DNA of 64,000 nt from Bacillus cereus G9842 (GCF_000021305.1 NC_011775.1:124001-188000); one strand, 5' to 3'. Shown: positions 6,991 through 15,561, numbered from the stretch's first letter. Numbers and translations are program-made. The notes: generated by a model not told the origin, from the letters alone.

Positions 6991-7863
6991 TTAGAAATTA
7001 AGATTACTTAAATTTGTGTATATCCTTGCACTATTACTAGACAAAATTTTTAGGACACCTGTAGATTTGTTATCAAAACAATATAACGGTCTTTTTTGTT
7101 TATAAGCATATCGAGCAGTGTGCATAGTACCACTTTTTTCTGAGCACTCTGCAATAATTACAGCGTTGCTAAGACCAGAAATAATTCTGTTGCGATGAAT
7201 GTAATTTGTTTTTTTAAATACAGTTTCACTTTTATAGTACTCGCTTATTAAAAGACCATCTTTTGCTAATATTTCATTTGCATAGGGCTTATGACTCTTA
7301 GGAGTAACATCGTCAATAGGACTTGGAAGTACAGCTATTGTTTTACCATTACTATCTAACGTACACTTATGTGCGTGAATATCAGTACCTAATGCTAGGC
7401 CACTTGCAATTACGATATCTGTTGATACCATCTCTTGAACAGTACTATCTATTTGTTTCAAAGTTTGATCTGTTGGATTTCTTGTCCCTACAATAGAACA
7501 AATGAATTTATTTTCTAATAAACTTCTATTGCCCTTCATAAAAATAAAAAAAGGAGGAGAGGGGATACTTTTCAGAGAAGTTGGATAACCATCTTCATAA
7601 TATATAAAATATTCGATTTTCTCATCTGAAAATTCACTTAATATCTTAGAGATGTTTGATTTACTTTTTTGAATTGAATCTATTGAGGAAAGTAATTCAA
7701 GTTCATTATCATTAAAAACTCCAAGTGAGAATTGCAGTTCTAAGAAATCGCCTTCCAACAGATGATTTAATTGTTCTTCATTAGATTCTCTATATAATTT
7801 ACTAAGTGTAGCTAAAGAAATACCTAAATCATAGAGAACAAAAATCATCTCTTTTATGTTCAT
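6991..7863 (-). CDS. DprA/Smf-like protein
   Basis: 290 residues. The Rossmann (SLOG) core of DprA is clear: IVGTRNPTD in place of the GSR strand, IASGLALGTDIHAH for SGxAxGID-AH, GKTIAVLPSPID, LISEYY, HRNRIISGLSNAVIIAE and SGTMHTARYA. The N-terminal part has a helical region in place of the SAM domain, and the C-terminal winged helix of chromosomal DprA is missing. Chromosomal DprA binds single-stranded DNA and loads RecA; short DprA relatives occur beside phosphoribosyltransferases in mobile elements. Ribosome binding site AAAGGAG is 8 bases before ATG. It lies upstream of, and probably cotranscribed with, the HAD-phosphoribosyltransferase gene. Confidence 0.85.
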   Translation of the reverse strand: MNIKEMIFVLYDLGISLATLSKLYRESNEEQLNHLLEGDFLELQFSLGVFNDNELELLSSIDSIQKSKSNISKILSEFSDEKIEYFIYYEDGYPTSLKSIPSPPFFIFMKGNRSLLENKFICSIVGTRNPTDQTLKQIDSTVQEMVSTDIVIASGLALGTDIHAHKCTLDSNGKTIAVLPSPIDDVTPKSHKPYANEILAKDGLLISEYYKSETVFKKTNYIHRNRIISGLSNAVIIAECSEKSGTMHTARYAYKQKRPLYCFDNKSTGVLKILSSNSARIYTNLSNLNF

Positions 7864-8417
7864 GATATTCTCCTTTCCAAGAAAATCACTAACTATTTAA
7901 TTATCATATAACACCACTATAGTTAAATAAAAGGTATTCCCTTGTTTTTTATGAGAATTTTTCTTATGTGTAAATAAGTATTCACATAGTATTATGCTTC
8001 TTAATTAGTTTATATTCAACTTTCCTTAATTGATAAGTGTTTATTAATTTGTAAAAAGTGAGTATTAAAAAAAAGATAGGTCTTTTCAGCTTCCTAAGAT
8101 AGAGGGGAAATCCACACACGTAAAAGGGGGATTCCTGGGATTATGTAGCCCTTAAGACAATCTGCAAAGTCATTACTTCTAAACAATTTATTAATTCCAT
8201 TAATAAATGTTTAGAAATAGGACTTTACGAGATAACATTTTAAAGTACTTCAAAAATATATAGACCTGCTGAATCGTTTGTGAATTTTTTAAAACGATTT
8301 CTATCAAATTTATTTAGTCATTATAATTTGCTATATATATTGATAAAAATAATAGTATAGGTAAATAGAGAAGGATGAATAATTCTTTAATATATTTAAC
8401 TGCAGCAATCCCTTTAT
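7864..8417. other. intergenic region with a ~60-bp imperfect palindrome
   Basis: No gene seen. At 8166-8226 the DNA can fold over 60 bases: AAAGTC with GACTTT outside, TTCTAAACA with TGTTTAGAA, and TTTATTAAT with ATTAATAAA around a 2-base loop. No T run follows on either strand, so it is not a typical terminator. It may be a structured RNA, a recombination site or a decayed element end. Confidence 0.5.
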
Positions 8418-8614
8418 AAAAAATATCCATTTTCATGTCTTTTTACATGTACAAAGATGTACAAAGACATGAAAGTAGGAACTAATCTTATAGTGTAAAA
8501 TACTGAATTATTAACAGATACAGTTCATTTGGTACCCATTTTTTTGTCATCATTTCATGACAAGAAAATGGGTACTTTTTTAAATTAAGACACCAAAGTG
8601 GATACTTTTTAAAA
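8418..8614 (+). repeat. intergenic repeat block C (second copy of block A architecture)
   Basis: A forward copy at 8418-8440 (core ATATCCATTTTCATGTCT) faces a reverse copy at 8465-8483 (AGACATGAAAGTAGGAACT). The shared TATAGTGTAAAATACTGAAT segment follows. Next comes an inverted repeat 8532-8550 with 8557-8575 (arms GTACCCATTTTTTTGTCAT and ATGACAAGAAAATGGGTAC) with a T run, then a reverse copy at 8589-8612 (core AAAGTGGATACTTTTT). Element order and much of the sequence match block A at 4384-4560. It ends about 50 bases before the lipoprotein gene. Confidence 0.7.
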
Positions 8615-8675
8615 AAATAGGAAACTAAATTTGTTATAATAAATATTACATTTGAATATTTGGAGGAATTGAATT

Positions 8676-9836
8676 TTGAATAAGAAATTATTAGTAGCTT
8701 TAACATGTAGTACTTTATTTATGGGGATGACAGCGTGTGAATCTAATGATACTGCTAGCACAGTGGAAAAATCAAAGCAAGAGAGCTCAAAAAAATTAAG
8801 CACTACACAGAAAAAAGCTACAAAAGAAGAGGTATCGGTAAAAGAAATAAATACAACTATTAATGCTGGACCCTATAAATATAGTCCTAATGGTTTAAAT
8901 AATGAGCATTTCCTAATTTATGATAATGCAAAATTCGAAGATGATTTTGATGGACTTAAAGTATCTATAAACCAACTATCTTTAACAAATAAAGAAAAAG
9001 TATTGGACGGAAATGATATTGGTTCTATTCGTATAGCCTTTACAATTGAGAACACTTCAAGTTCTACTTTTACTCTTAACTTTAATGACGTACATGGTAC
9101 TACTGATCAGGGCGAACTAACTAATACATTTAATGCTGCCAAACCAGCTCGTTTACACCCTACTTTAAAAATTGACGATACAATGGATAATAAAGTTGTA
9201 TTTAAAAACTACGGCACCCAAGATTTAGAATCAATAAACTGGGTTGATTTTACTTTTGAAATCCATAGGCAAAGCCCAGAAATGACAATTGCAAAAACTC
9301 GAAAATATAAAATTAGATTTAATATAGATCAGCATTATACAGCGACTACCACTAAACAAGAACAACCTCAATCTTCTTCAGATAAGGATACTGTTACATA
9401 CAAAAATGAAATTAAACCTAAAATTGATTCCATGATAAAAGAGTATAATGATATATGGAATCAAGAAGTAAAATCAGTTTTCAACAAAGAGGGGGAAACT
9501 CCAGCAACTGTAGATCAAAATGCTTTACAAAAACAAATGGAACTTGTATCAACTAAATACAGAGAATTGTCAAATGAGAATATCAACTTTAATGCATCCG
9601 ATAAAATAAATGACCCTGTTTTAAAAGAAAAAATAAGTAAATTTAGAGAAGAGTTTGGTGCTGCGGCAAATTATAGAGAAAATGCAGCAAATGCTATATT
9701 ACAAGGAATACGAGGTGTAGCTCCAATGGAAGACAGAATGAAAGAAGCACGAAAATCTCGTCAACTTTCTGAACAAAAATTTAGTAACGCTTCAACTAAT
9801 TTAACTGAATTTGAAACAAAGTTAACTAGTAAGTAG
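8676..9836 (+). CDS. lipoprotein of unknown function
   Basis: 386 residues, starting with TTG behind GGAGGA (8 bases spacing). The lipoprotein signal peptide ends at FMGMTAC with Cys at about residue 21, followed by a Ser/Lys-rich linker. Residues about 65-230 form a beta-rich domain (FDGLKVSINQLSLTN, GSIRIAFTIENTSSSTFTLN) of the type seen in DUF4352-like extracellular immunoglobulin-fold proteins. Residues about 250-386 are a charged, helical, coiled-coil-like domain. It is expected on the outer face of the membrane. It sits directly downstream of repeat block C, as the secreted protein at 4887 does with block A, so the two may be co-regulated. Specific role unknown. Confidence 0.75.
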   Translation: MNKKLLVALTCSTLFMGMTACESNDTASTVEKSKQESSKKLSTTQKKATKEEVSVKEINTTINAGPYKYSPNGLNNEHFLIYDNAKFEDDFDGLKVSINQLSLTNKEKVLDGNDIGSIRIAFTIENTSSSTFTLNFNDVHGTTDQGELTNTFNAAKPARLHPTLKIDDTMDNKVVFKNYGTQDLESINWVDFTFEIHRQSPEMTIAKTRKYKIRFNIDQHYTATTTKQEQPQSSSDKDTVTYKNEIKPKIDSMIKEYNDIWNQEVKSVFNKEGETPATVDQNALQKQMELVSTKYRELSNENINFNASDKINDPVLKEKISKFREEFGAAANYRENAANAILQGIRGVAPMEDRMKEARKSRQLSEQKFSNASTNLTEFETKLTSK

Positions 9837-9846
9837 TATAAAAAAG

Positions 9847-9903
9847 AGAGCCACGCTCTCGGTTTTACTTCACAGTAAAACCTAATTAACTGTGAAGTAA
9901 AAC
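9847..9903 (+). terminator. double hairpin / terminator region after the lipoprotein gene
   Basis: A small hairpin GAGAGC-CAC-GCTCTC is followed at once by a 15-bp perfect inverted repeat (GTTTTACTTCACAGT at 9862-9876 with ACTGTGAAGTAAAAC at 9889-9903). No long T run follows, so termination strength is uncertain. Confidence 0.5.
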
Positions 9904-9948
9904 TAAAATTTAATTTAATTCTACATAAGTAACAAAAGACATTTATGA

Positions 9949-9990
9949 AGTATCTACTTTCATGTCTAAAAAGTATCCATTTTCATGTCC
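9949..9990. repeat. intergenic repeat block D (two tandem forward motif copies)
   Basis: AAGTATCTACTTTCATGTCT directly followed by a second copy with core AAGTATCCATTTTCATGTCC. Same 22-bp family and same tandem arrangement as 5306-5347. It lies about 145 bases upstream of a small membrane protein gene. Confidence 0.65.
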
Positions 9991-10134
9991 TTGTACAAAA
10001 GAGGGGGGGAAAATACATTACACTGCGCTTTTTCATCTTCGCGTTAAATCCCTATTTAACGAACAGTTGATGTTTATATATTATTATGTTATGATTTAAT
10101 TATCAAATATTATTATTTAATGAGGTAAAATGTC

Positions 10135-10353
10135 ATGATGCGAGTTTTAATTGAATTTTTCTTGTTTATGTGCTGTTTTGCAAATGCTTTTCTTCTAGCG
10201 CTAGAGATTCGACGATATATAAACATAAAAAAGCATACTTTGTTTTGCAACAACCACGATATATCTCGTGGTAAAATTAAAGTTGTAATTCATTCATGTG
10301 TGACCACATGTTTTGTCGTAGCATTCCTAATATTGAAGCTAAATATAGCATGA
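10135..10353 (+). CDS. small membrane protein
   Basis: 72 residues with two hydrophobic segments (about residues 4-22 and 50-70) and a basic connecting loop. Two consecutive ATG codons are possible starts; GAGGTAAA about 10 bases upstream serves either. Preceded by repeat block D and followed by another small membrane protein gene 70 bases on. No family recognised. Confidence 0.5.
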   Translation: MMRVLIEFFLFMCCFANAFLLALEIRRYINIKKHTLFCNNHDISRGKIKVVIHSCVTTCFVVAFLILKLNIA

Positions 10354-10421
10354 TTTATCGTACTAATGTGTAGATAGAAATAATATTAACTAATTTAAAT
10401 GGAGGTATAGAAATTAAGCGT

Positions 10422-10712
10422 ATGCATACAAAAATAACACGTTTTATAAGTTTAAGCACTAGTATCTTAATGTTTTCTTTTTTACTATGGATTCCCCTTG
10501 CTATTATTAGCCTTGTATTTAGTCTAGAAACCTTACAAGTTATAGTGAGTATAGGTCATATTTTACATATGCTACTCCTGTGGATTTTTCTTGCTCTAAA
10601 TAGTCGCTTTGTTTATAATATTCCATTTAGAAGAACTAGTTATATTTTCGCATTGCCTAGAGTAAAAGAATCAATGCTTTCCAAACATAAAAACAGAACA
10701 TCTGTTCGTTAA
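10422..10712 (+). CDS. small membrane protein, possible ATT start
   Basis: 96 residues with two hydrophobic segments (about residues 14-36 and 43-63) and a basic tail. The strong ribosome binding site GGAGG at 10401-10405 is 16 bases from the ATG at 10422, which is too far. The in-frame ATT at 10413 is 7 bases away, so initiation at ATT (three extra codons) is possible. A terminator-like hairpin follows at 10762. Function unknown. Confidence 0.55.
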   Translation: MHTKITRFISLSTSILMFSFLLWIPLAIISLVFSLETLQVIVSIGHILHMLLLWIFLALNSRFVYNIPFRRTSYIFALPRVKESMLSKHKNRTSVR

Positions 10713-10761
10713 AAATGTATTTAACGTGAAGATTGTCGATTATAATAGAATTATGTATAGT

Positions 10762-10795
10762 AAAGGTATCAATATAAAATTGATACCTTTCTTGT
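10762..10795 (+). terminator. terminator-like hairpin
   Basis: Perfect 12-bp stem AAAGGTATCAAT / ATTGATACCTTT with a 5-base loop, followed by CTTGTTG. It ends the small membrane protein transcript just before the recombinase gene. Confidence 0.6.
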
Positions 10796-10868
10796 TGTCC
10801 AATACATATTTATGAAGCATTTTAATAGTATATATTATCACTTAATTAGAAGATTTGAGGTGTACACC

Positions 10869-11954
10869 ATGAGTAATAGAGAAAAAGAACGTTTTAAAGC
10901 TCTTGTAGAAAAGCATAAAAATAATATGCCCTGGTATGTCATAGAATACCTAGAAATGAAGACTGCTCTCTCCCCTGCTACTCTATACGCATATATAACT
11001 GAATTTGAAAAATTCTTTAAATGGATTATTCTTAAGCGATTAGCTGTCGTAAATGGTAACGTGGTTACTAATATAACCGATATACCTATTGAGACATTAC
11101 AGACATTACCCTTAAATGATGTAAATCGCTTTCACATGTACTTACAAGGTGAAGGAATTGAAACTAGAGCTATTAATAGAACCTTTTCTGCCTTAAAATC
11201 TCTCTTTAAATATTTAGCACAGAATTCAGAAGATGAGCATGGAAAAAGCTATCTCTCACGTAACGTTATGGAGAAAATCGAACTACATAAAGAAAAAGTT
11301 GATGCTGCAGCAAGAGCTGATGAAGTGGCAAATATTATCTTTAATGATAATGAGGATGTAGCATTCTTACGATTTTTAATAAATGATTATGCAACAATCT
11401 TAAAAGAGACATCTACACGTAAATACAATTATTTTTTACGTGACAAAGAACGTGATATAGCATTAATAAGCCTTATTTTAGGCACTGGGCTTCGAGTATC
11501 AGAATTAGCTAGTCTTACCCTCTCAAGTATAAACTTTCGACAGGGAACCATTAAGGTGACACGTAAAGGTAATAAAAAATCTTCAATTCTCGCAACGAAA
11601 TCGTGTTTAGACGACGTACAGGAATACATGAAAGTACGTTTAGAGAAATATATGTGTCCGCCTGAAGAGGATATTCTATTTGTAACTAGGTACCAGGGAA
11701 AATACACACAGCTTTCTGTACGCGCTATACAGAACTTAGTAGAGAAGTATTCAAGCGCCTTCGATGAAAAGCGTAGCCCACATAAGCTACGTCATACATA
11801 TGCTACAAATCATTATAAGGAAAACAAGGACTTAGTATTGCTACGAGATCAACTTGGTCACACTTCTGTTGAGGTTACTAGTATCTATACAAATATAAAT
11901 AATGAAAAGAAACGAGAAGCGATTGATCGTTTAGAAAAAAGACAATTTGAATAG
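10869..11954 (+). CDS. XerS-like tyrosine recombinase
   Basis: 361 residues from the ATG at 10869, chosen because GAGGTG lies 6 bases upstream; a frame extension to 10812 lacks a ribosome binding site. There is an N-terminal SAM-like core-binding domain (about 20-130) and a C-terminal catalytic domain with all six residues: R209 in GTGLRVSE, K233 in the RKGNK hairpin, H305 and R308 in PHKLRHT, H331 in LGH and nucleophile Y340. Tyrosine recombinases of this XerS-like group resolve dimers or integrate/excise elements. On a plasmid, multimer resolution is the likely role, but no dif-like site was identified with confidence nearby. Confidence 0.85.
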   Translation: MSNREKERFKALVEKHKNNMPWYVIEYLEMKTALSPATLYAYITEFEKFFKWIILKRLAVVNGNVVTNITDIPIETLQTLPLNDVNRFHMYLQGEGIETRAINRTFSALKSLFKYLAQNSEDEHGKSYLSRNVMEKIELHKEKVDAAARADEVANIIFNDNEDVAFLRFLINDYATILKETSTRKYNYFLRDKERDIALISLILGTGLRVSELASLTLSSINFRQGTIKVTRKGNKKSSILATKSCLDDVQEYMKVRLEKYMCPPEEDILFVTRYQGKYTQLSVRAIQNLVEKYSSAFDEKRSPHKLRHTYATNHYKENKDLVLLRDQLGHTSVEVTSIYTNINNEKKREAIDRLEKRQFE

Positions 11955-12025
11955 AATTCATTGGAATCAGTCTTCATTGTTTGGTGAAATATAAAGTTTG
12001 ATAATAATATTAATATAAATAGTAG

Positions 12026-12073
12026 AACCCCATCCATTATGAATCATATTTCTTCAAAATGAATGGGGTTTTA
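12026..12073. terminator. bidirectional terminator between convergent genes
   Basis: AACCCCATCCATT pairs with AATGAATGGGGTT (one wobble) across a 19-base loop, with TTTTAT on the plus side. It separates the recombinase gene from the convergent protease gene. Confidence 0.7.
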
Positions 12074-12095
12074 TGAATGTTCTAATGTAATCACT

Positions 12096-12743
12096 TCAAA
12101 GAGTATTAATAAAAAAATCATCCACAATCTTATTAATAAATTGTTCTTTTTTTGATATATGCATTTTATCACAAAAGTCATCTAAAATTATTCGTGCAAC
12201 ACTTTCATCAAACTTCTTATATTTAGTACAAAAATTAGAAATCATGTTTCTATCTGGGTATCCTACTTTATAAGAAGCTGGGATAAGAGGGTCATTATTC
12301 TTATTTTGAGCTAAAATTTGTGCATCGATAATTTCACTATTACTTAATTCCGCTATTACAGCACCTTCTATATTTGCTCTCATCTCTTGTAATAACACCT
12401 TTGCATTATCTTTTTGCATAGGGCCTTCTATCATAAACAAAGTACATAATTTTGCAATGAAAGAATTATATGCCTGTTTTGATCCATATTCTTTGTGGTA
12501 AAAATGGATTAACTCATGCCCAACAAAAAACTTCAATACATGAGGATGTAACTGTGCATCCCTAATTAAAACTGATGGTAATACTAATCCTTTTCTTTTT
12601 GCTAGTCCAGTATATTGATTAGAAAATGGTTTGGAATTTTTTTCATATACGACTATATCCTTAATTCCTAATTTTGCAGAAAACTTGTCTACTACATTAT
12701 ATATTCTTGGATTATCTTCTCTTCTTAATAATATTTCACTCAT
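12096..12743 (-). CDS. zinc metallopeptidase-like protein (HELIH motif)
   Basis: 215 residues. VGHELIHFYHKE supplies the HExxH zinc site (H76, E77, H80). E120 in QEMRAN is placed like the third ligand of gluzincin/M48-type peptidases (ExxAD, here ExxAN). No clear membrane segment, so a soluble or membrane-peripheral enzyme. Ribosome binding site AGGAG 8 bases before ATG. It is immediately downstream (99 bases) of a cysteine-peptidase-like gene on the same strand, suggesting a two-gene unit. Substrate unknown. Catalytic residues look intact. Confidence 0.65.
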   Translation of the reverse strand: MSEILLRREDNPRIYNVVDKFSAKLGIKDIVVYEKNSKPFSNQYTGLAKRKGLVLPSVLIRDAQLHPHVLKFFVGHELIHFYHKEYGSKQAYNSFIAKLCTLFMIEGPMQKDNAKVLLQEMRANIEGAVIAELSNSEIIDAQILAQNKNNDPLIPASYKVGYPDRNMISNFCTKYKKFDESVARIILDDFCDKMHISKKEQFINKIVDDFFINTL

Positions 12744-12842
12744 ATTCTTGCTCCTAAACTTATAATATATAATTTCACTACTGCCCTACTAACCATATGA
12801 TCAGCTGCAATTTCTATATAAACCAGAATAATCTCTTAGCGC

Positions 12843-13562
12843 TCATAATTTTTCAACCACTATCATTTCCCCTGATGTATGAGGTACTTCATGCTTAATA
12901 ATCCCCTCTTTTAAATACGCCTTTTTCTTGTCATATTGCTCTTTTACATGCTTCTTAACAGGGTGTATTCCCCAAGGGTGTTCCCAATATTGGAATTTAC
13001 CGATTTTAAAATTTTCCCATTGAAACTGAGCATCTTGCAGCCGGTTATTCCCTTGATATAATCGCTCCAAAGAGTATTTCTTGATTTTTCCTTTTAGACT
13101 ATCTACTACAATATATTTACTAGTTTTATTATCATAACCAACTATAGAAACCCAATGAGAAATTATATGAACCTTTGTAGGACGTTTATATGTACATAAA
13201 CTAAAAAGTACAAAACACTTATTCTGTTGTAACTTCATAATTAACTCCTTAGAATTTAGATGTTCTATGTTCTTTATACTTACATCATATTTTATATCTT
13301 CACATCCAGTTGCTTGATTGAATATCTCCAAATTATTATCTAGGAACATTCTATACAAATTTAAATCGAAAAATTCTCCTAAAAAGGTATTACCATTAAT
13401 AGCAATACCTCTTTTTGTTATTACATTTTCACTTAATAAATTACAAACTACATCATCAGTCTGTTTCTTAGTAACACTCTTAATCTTGTTTAAGTTGTAT
13501 AAACCATTTAACATTGCATAAATTCCACAAGTAGGTCCCGTTTGCTTAATACTAATTGTCAT
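12843..13562 (-). CDS. papain-like (C39-type) cysteine peptidase-like protein
   Basis: 239 residues. The N-terminal QTGPTCGIYAMLNGL has the oxyanion Gln7 and nucleophile Cys12 of papain-fold peptidases. SHWVSIVGYD gives His136, and IVVDS gives Asp154, completing a Cys-His-Asp triad. No signal peptide. Ribosome binding site GAAGGAG about 8 bases before ATG. It is the first gene of a pair with the zinc-peptidase gene. Processing, immunity or effector roles are all conceivable. The pairing of two soluble proteases suggests a regulated cleavage system, but that is inference. Confidence 0.65.
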   Translation of the reverse strand: MTISIKQTGPTCGIYAMLNGLYNLNKIKSVTKKQTDDVVCNLLSENVITKRGIAINGNTFLGEFFDLNLYRMFLDNNLEIFNQATGCEDIKYDVSIKNIEHLNSKELIMKLQQNKCFVLFSLCTYKRPTKVHIISHWVSIVGYDNKTSKYIVVDSLKGKIKKYSLERLYQGNNRLQDAQFQWENFKIGKFQYWEHPWGIHPVKKHVKEQYDKKKAYLKEGIIKHEVPHTSGEMIVVEKL

Positions 13563-13722
13563 TCTTTTTCTCCTTCATACTATTTTAGTTATATATTGAT
13601 AATACAATTTTAAGGTTAATTTAGAACCTATTCTATCTCATATTAAGTGTGAATAATAATAAACTCTTGAATCTAATTTACAACGCATACTGCTTAATCA
13701 AACGAACATAAAAATTGGACAA

Positions 13723-13796
13723 TATTAAATTAAGGCTGTTGTCATATATATTTTTGTGTTTTAGAAAAAATGTACAAAAACAGCCTTAATTTAATA
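13723..13796. repeat. 18-bp perfect inverted repeat in an intergenic region
   Basis: TATTAAATTAAGGCTGTT at 13723-13740 and its exact complement at 13779-13796 enclose 38 bases. No gene lies between 13563 and 13930 otherwise. It could be a terminator for flanking minus-strand genes, a small structured RNA or a miniature element. No T run of typical length is present. Confidence 0.5.
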
Positions 13797-13930
13797 ATAA
13801 TAGTTAACTCATTATACGTTACTTGAATAATAACTGCTTAAAAATTTAAGTACAATCAAATTATGCAATTAACCAAAAACTTATTCTTTGATTACCATTC
13901 TTTTTTAGTACCTGGTGTATTTCTTTCACT

Positions 13931-14281
13931 TTACCAGGCTAAATAACAATCAACAATTTCATCTATACCAAATATACAACGATTTCGAAAAGCATCGGTT
14001 GTAATTACTTCTCTTTTATATAGATCTATTTTTATTACTGTCACCATTTCGTTATGTATATAACCATTTCGATAATATAGTATATGTACTTCTTCTTCTA
14101 TAGATAAAGACTTTTCTAATACTTGGCCAATTTGCTCTAATTGCTGCTGATCCAAGATTGGTTTCTTTATTTTGCTTTGTTCCTTGAAAATTTCATTAAT
14201 ACCCTGAAACTGCTCCGGCAAACTAGCAAAGGCATTCCATTTTACCATCTTCCGTCCCTTTGGCATTTGAGAATTCATCAT
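13931..14281 (-). CDS. yolD: YolD-like protein
   Basis: 116 residues with the YolD signature KGRKMVKWNAFASLPEQFQG near the N-terminus and the beta-rich half typical of the family (VHILYYRNGYI, EVITTDAFRNRCIFGIDEIV). YolD-like proteins are encoded next to UvrX-type Y-family polymerases in Bacillus prophages and plasmids and are expected to assist or control them. Its ATG overlaps the stop codon of the polymerase gene (ATGA), so translation is coupled and expression is under the same LexA control. Confidence 0.88.
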   Translation of the reverse strand: MMNSQMPKGRKMVKWNAFASLPEQFQGINEIFKEQSKIKKPILDQQQLEQIGQVLEKSLSIEEEVHILYYRNGYIHNEMVTVIKIDLYKREVITTDAFRNRCIFGIDEIVDCYLAW

Positions 14282-15543
14282 GCTTTATGGCCCCCTAACA
14301 ACTTATTTCTTTCTCTAGCTGTACTTTCATTACAATAGGATATTCCTCTTAATATGCTGTTCTTACCGAATCTTGACCGAATATCATCCATGACATATGC
14401 TAATTTCATTTCTTTTTCTCTTCTTTCTACATTATCAAACAACGAAAGTTGCTCCTCCCCATCTTTTACTAAATTAGTGAATGATATAGAGATACTTCTT
14501 ATAGGCTCACCCGTATATAATCTATGTAAAAATCGCATGCAAACAGCGTAAATATCCATCGTCAAGCAAGTTGGGCGTGGTAATGTACAGGTCTTTTTAA
14601 TCCCCCCACTATAATCTCTGCTATAGCCAACAGCGAAATGTATTGTTTGCGTTAATTTTCTTTCTCTTCTTAACCGATAACATACCTCTTCTATATGTTC
14701 TAACAATACTACCTGTACTTCTTCAATCGAGTAATCTCGCATGAATATTTGGCTTTTACCAATAGAAGTTGTTACAGGAACATATTTTTCTGAAATACGG
14801 CTTAAATCAATGCCATTGCTATGCAAGTGAAGTTCTTCTCCAATTATTCCAAAGCTTTGTTTTAAGTACTTTAGTGGGTATTGCGCTAAATCACCTATTG
14901 AATGTATTCCCTTACGGTTTAGTTTCGCTTCTGTTTTATCCGAAATCCCCCAAAATTTACTGAGTGGTCGTATTGGCCATAATTTTTTTTGTACATCTTC
15001 GTACTTCCAGTATGCTATGCAATCTTTTGTTTTCTTTGCTTCCACATCTAAAGCAACCTTACTCATTAAAGGGTTAGGCCCAATTCCTATCGTGCATTCA
15101 ATTCGTGTCTTTGCATATATCTCACGTTTGAATTTCAAGGCGAACTCATACGGATCGTTAGCAAATAAATGAATACTGTCCGTAATATCCATAAAAAACT
15201 CATCGATGGAGTATTGGTGAAAATCCTCAATAGGAACGTACTGTAAAGCTAATCTCGTGATGAAATTGGAGCATTTTATGTAAGTACTCATAATTGGATT
15301 TACCACAAGTATGTCTTTTCTACGAGGGACTTCGTAGGCTCTTACCATCTTCTTTACACCTAATGCTTTTAATGGTGGCGTTGCAGCTAACACAATTGAA
15401 CCACTTCTATTCACATCGCCAACTACAGCTAACTTTGTGTGAAGTGGGTCTAAGCCCATTTTGATACAACTGACTGAAGCGTAGAAGCTACGAAGATCTA
15501 CACATAAAATAATACGATTCGGCAAAATAGAATAGTCATACAT
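14278..15543 (-). CDS. uvrX: UvrX-like Y-family DNA polymerase
   Basis: 421 residues from the ATG at 15543, which has GGGGGA 7 bases upstream; an upstream extension would run into the LexA box. Y-family palm motifs are present: ILCVDLRSFYASV (first catalytic Asp) and YSIDEFFMDIT (second acidic pair). The helix-hairpin-helix region is FWGISDKTEAKLNRKGI, followed by a little-finger domain and the clamp-binding-like QLSLFD near the C-terminus. It performs lesion-bypass synthesis after DNA damage. It is the first gene of a two-gene SOS operon with yolD. The clamp-binding motif is notable because the same plasmid encodes its own beta clamp. Confidence 0.92.
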   Translation of the reverse strand: MYDYSILPNRIILCVDLRSFYASVSCIKMGLDPLHTKLAVVGDVNRSGSIVLAATPPLKALGVKKMVRAYEVPRRKDILVVNPIMSTYIKCSNFITRLALQYVPIEDFHQYSIDEFFMDITDSIHLFANDPYEFALKFKREIYAKTRIECTIGIGPNPLMSKVALDVEAKKTKDCIAYWKYEDVQKKLWPIRPLSKFWGISDKTEAKLNRKGIHSIGDLAQYPLKYLKQSFGIIGEELHLHSNGIDLSRISEKYVPVTTSIGKSQIFMRDYSIEEVQVVLLEHIEEVCYRLRRERKLTQTIHFAVGYSRDYSGGIKKTCTLPRPTCLTMDIYAVCMRFLHRLYTGEPIRSISISFTNLVKDGEEQLSLFDNVERREKEMKLAYVMDDIRSRFGKNSILRGISYCNESTARERNKLLGGHKA

Positions 15544-15561
15544 CTTAAATCCCCCTACAAA

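Noticed and set aside
4384..9990. Dispersed repeats as a CRISPR array
   Set aside because: Repeats vary in orientation, spacing and sequence, spacers are not uniform and no cas gene is present.
4384..9990. Dispersed repeats as replication iterons with certainty
   Set aside because: No Rep gene nearby and copies are not regularly spaced; kept only as one possibility.
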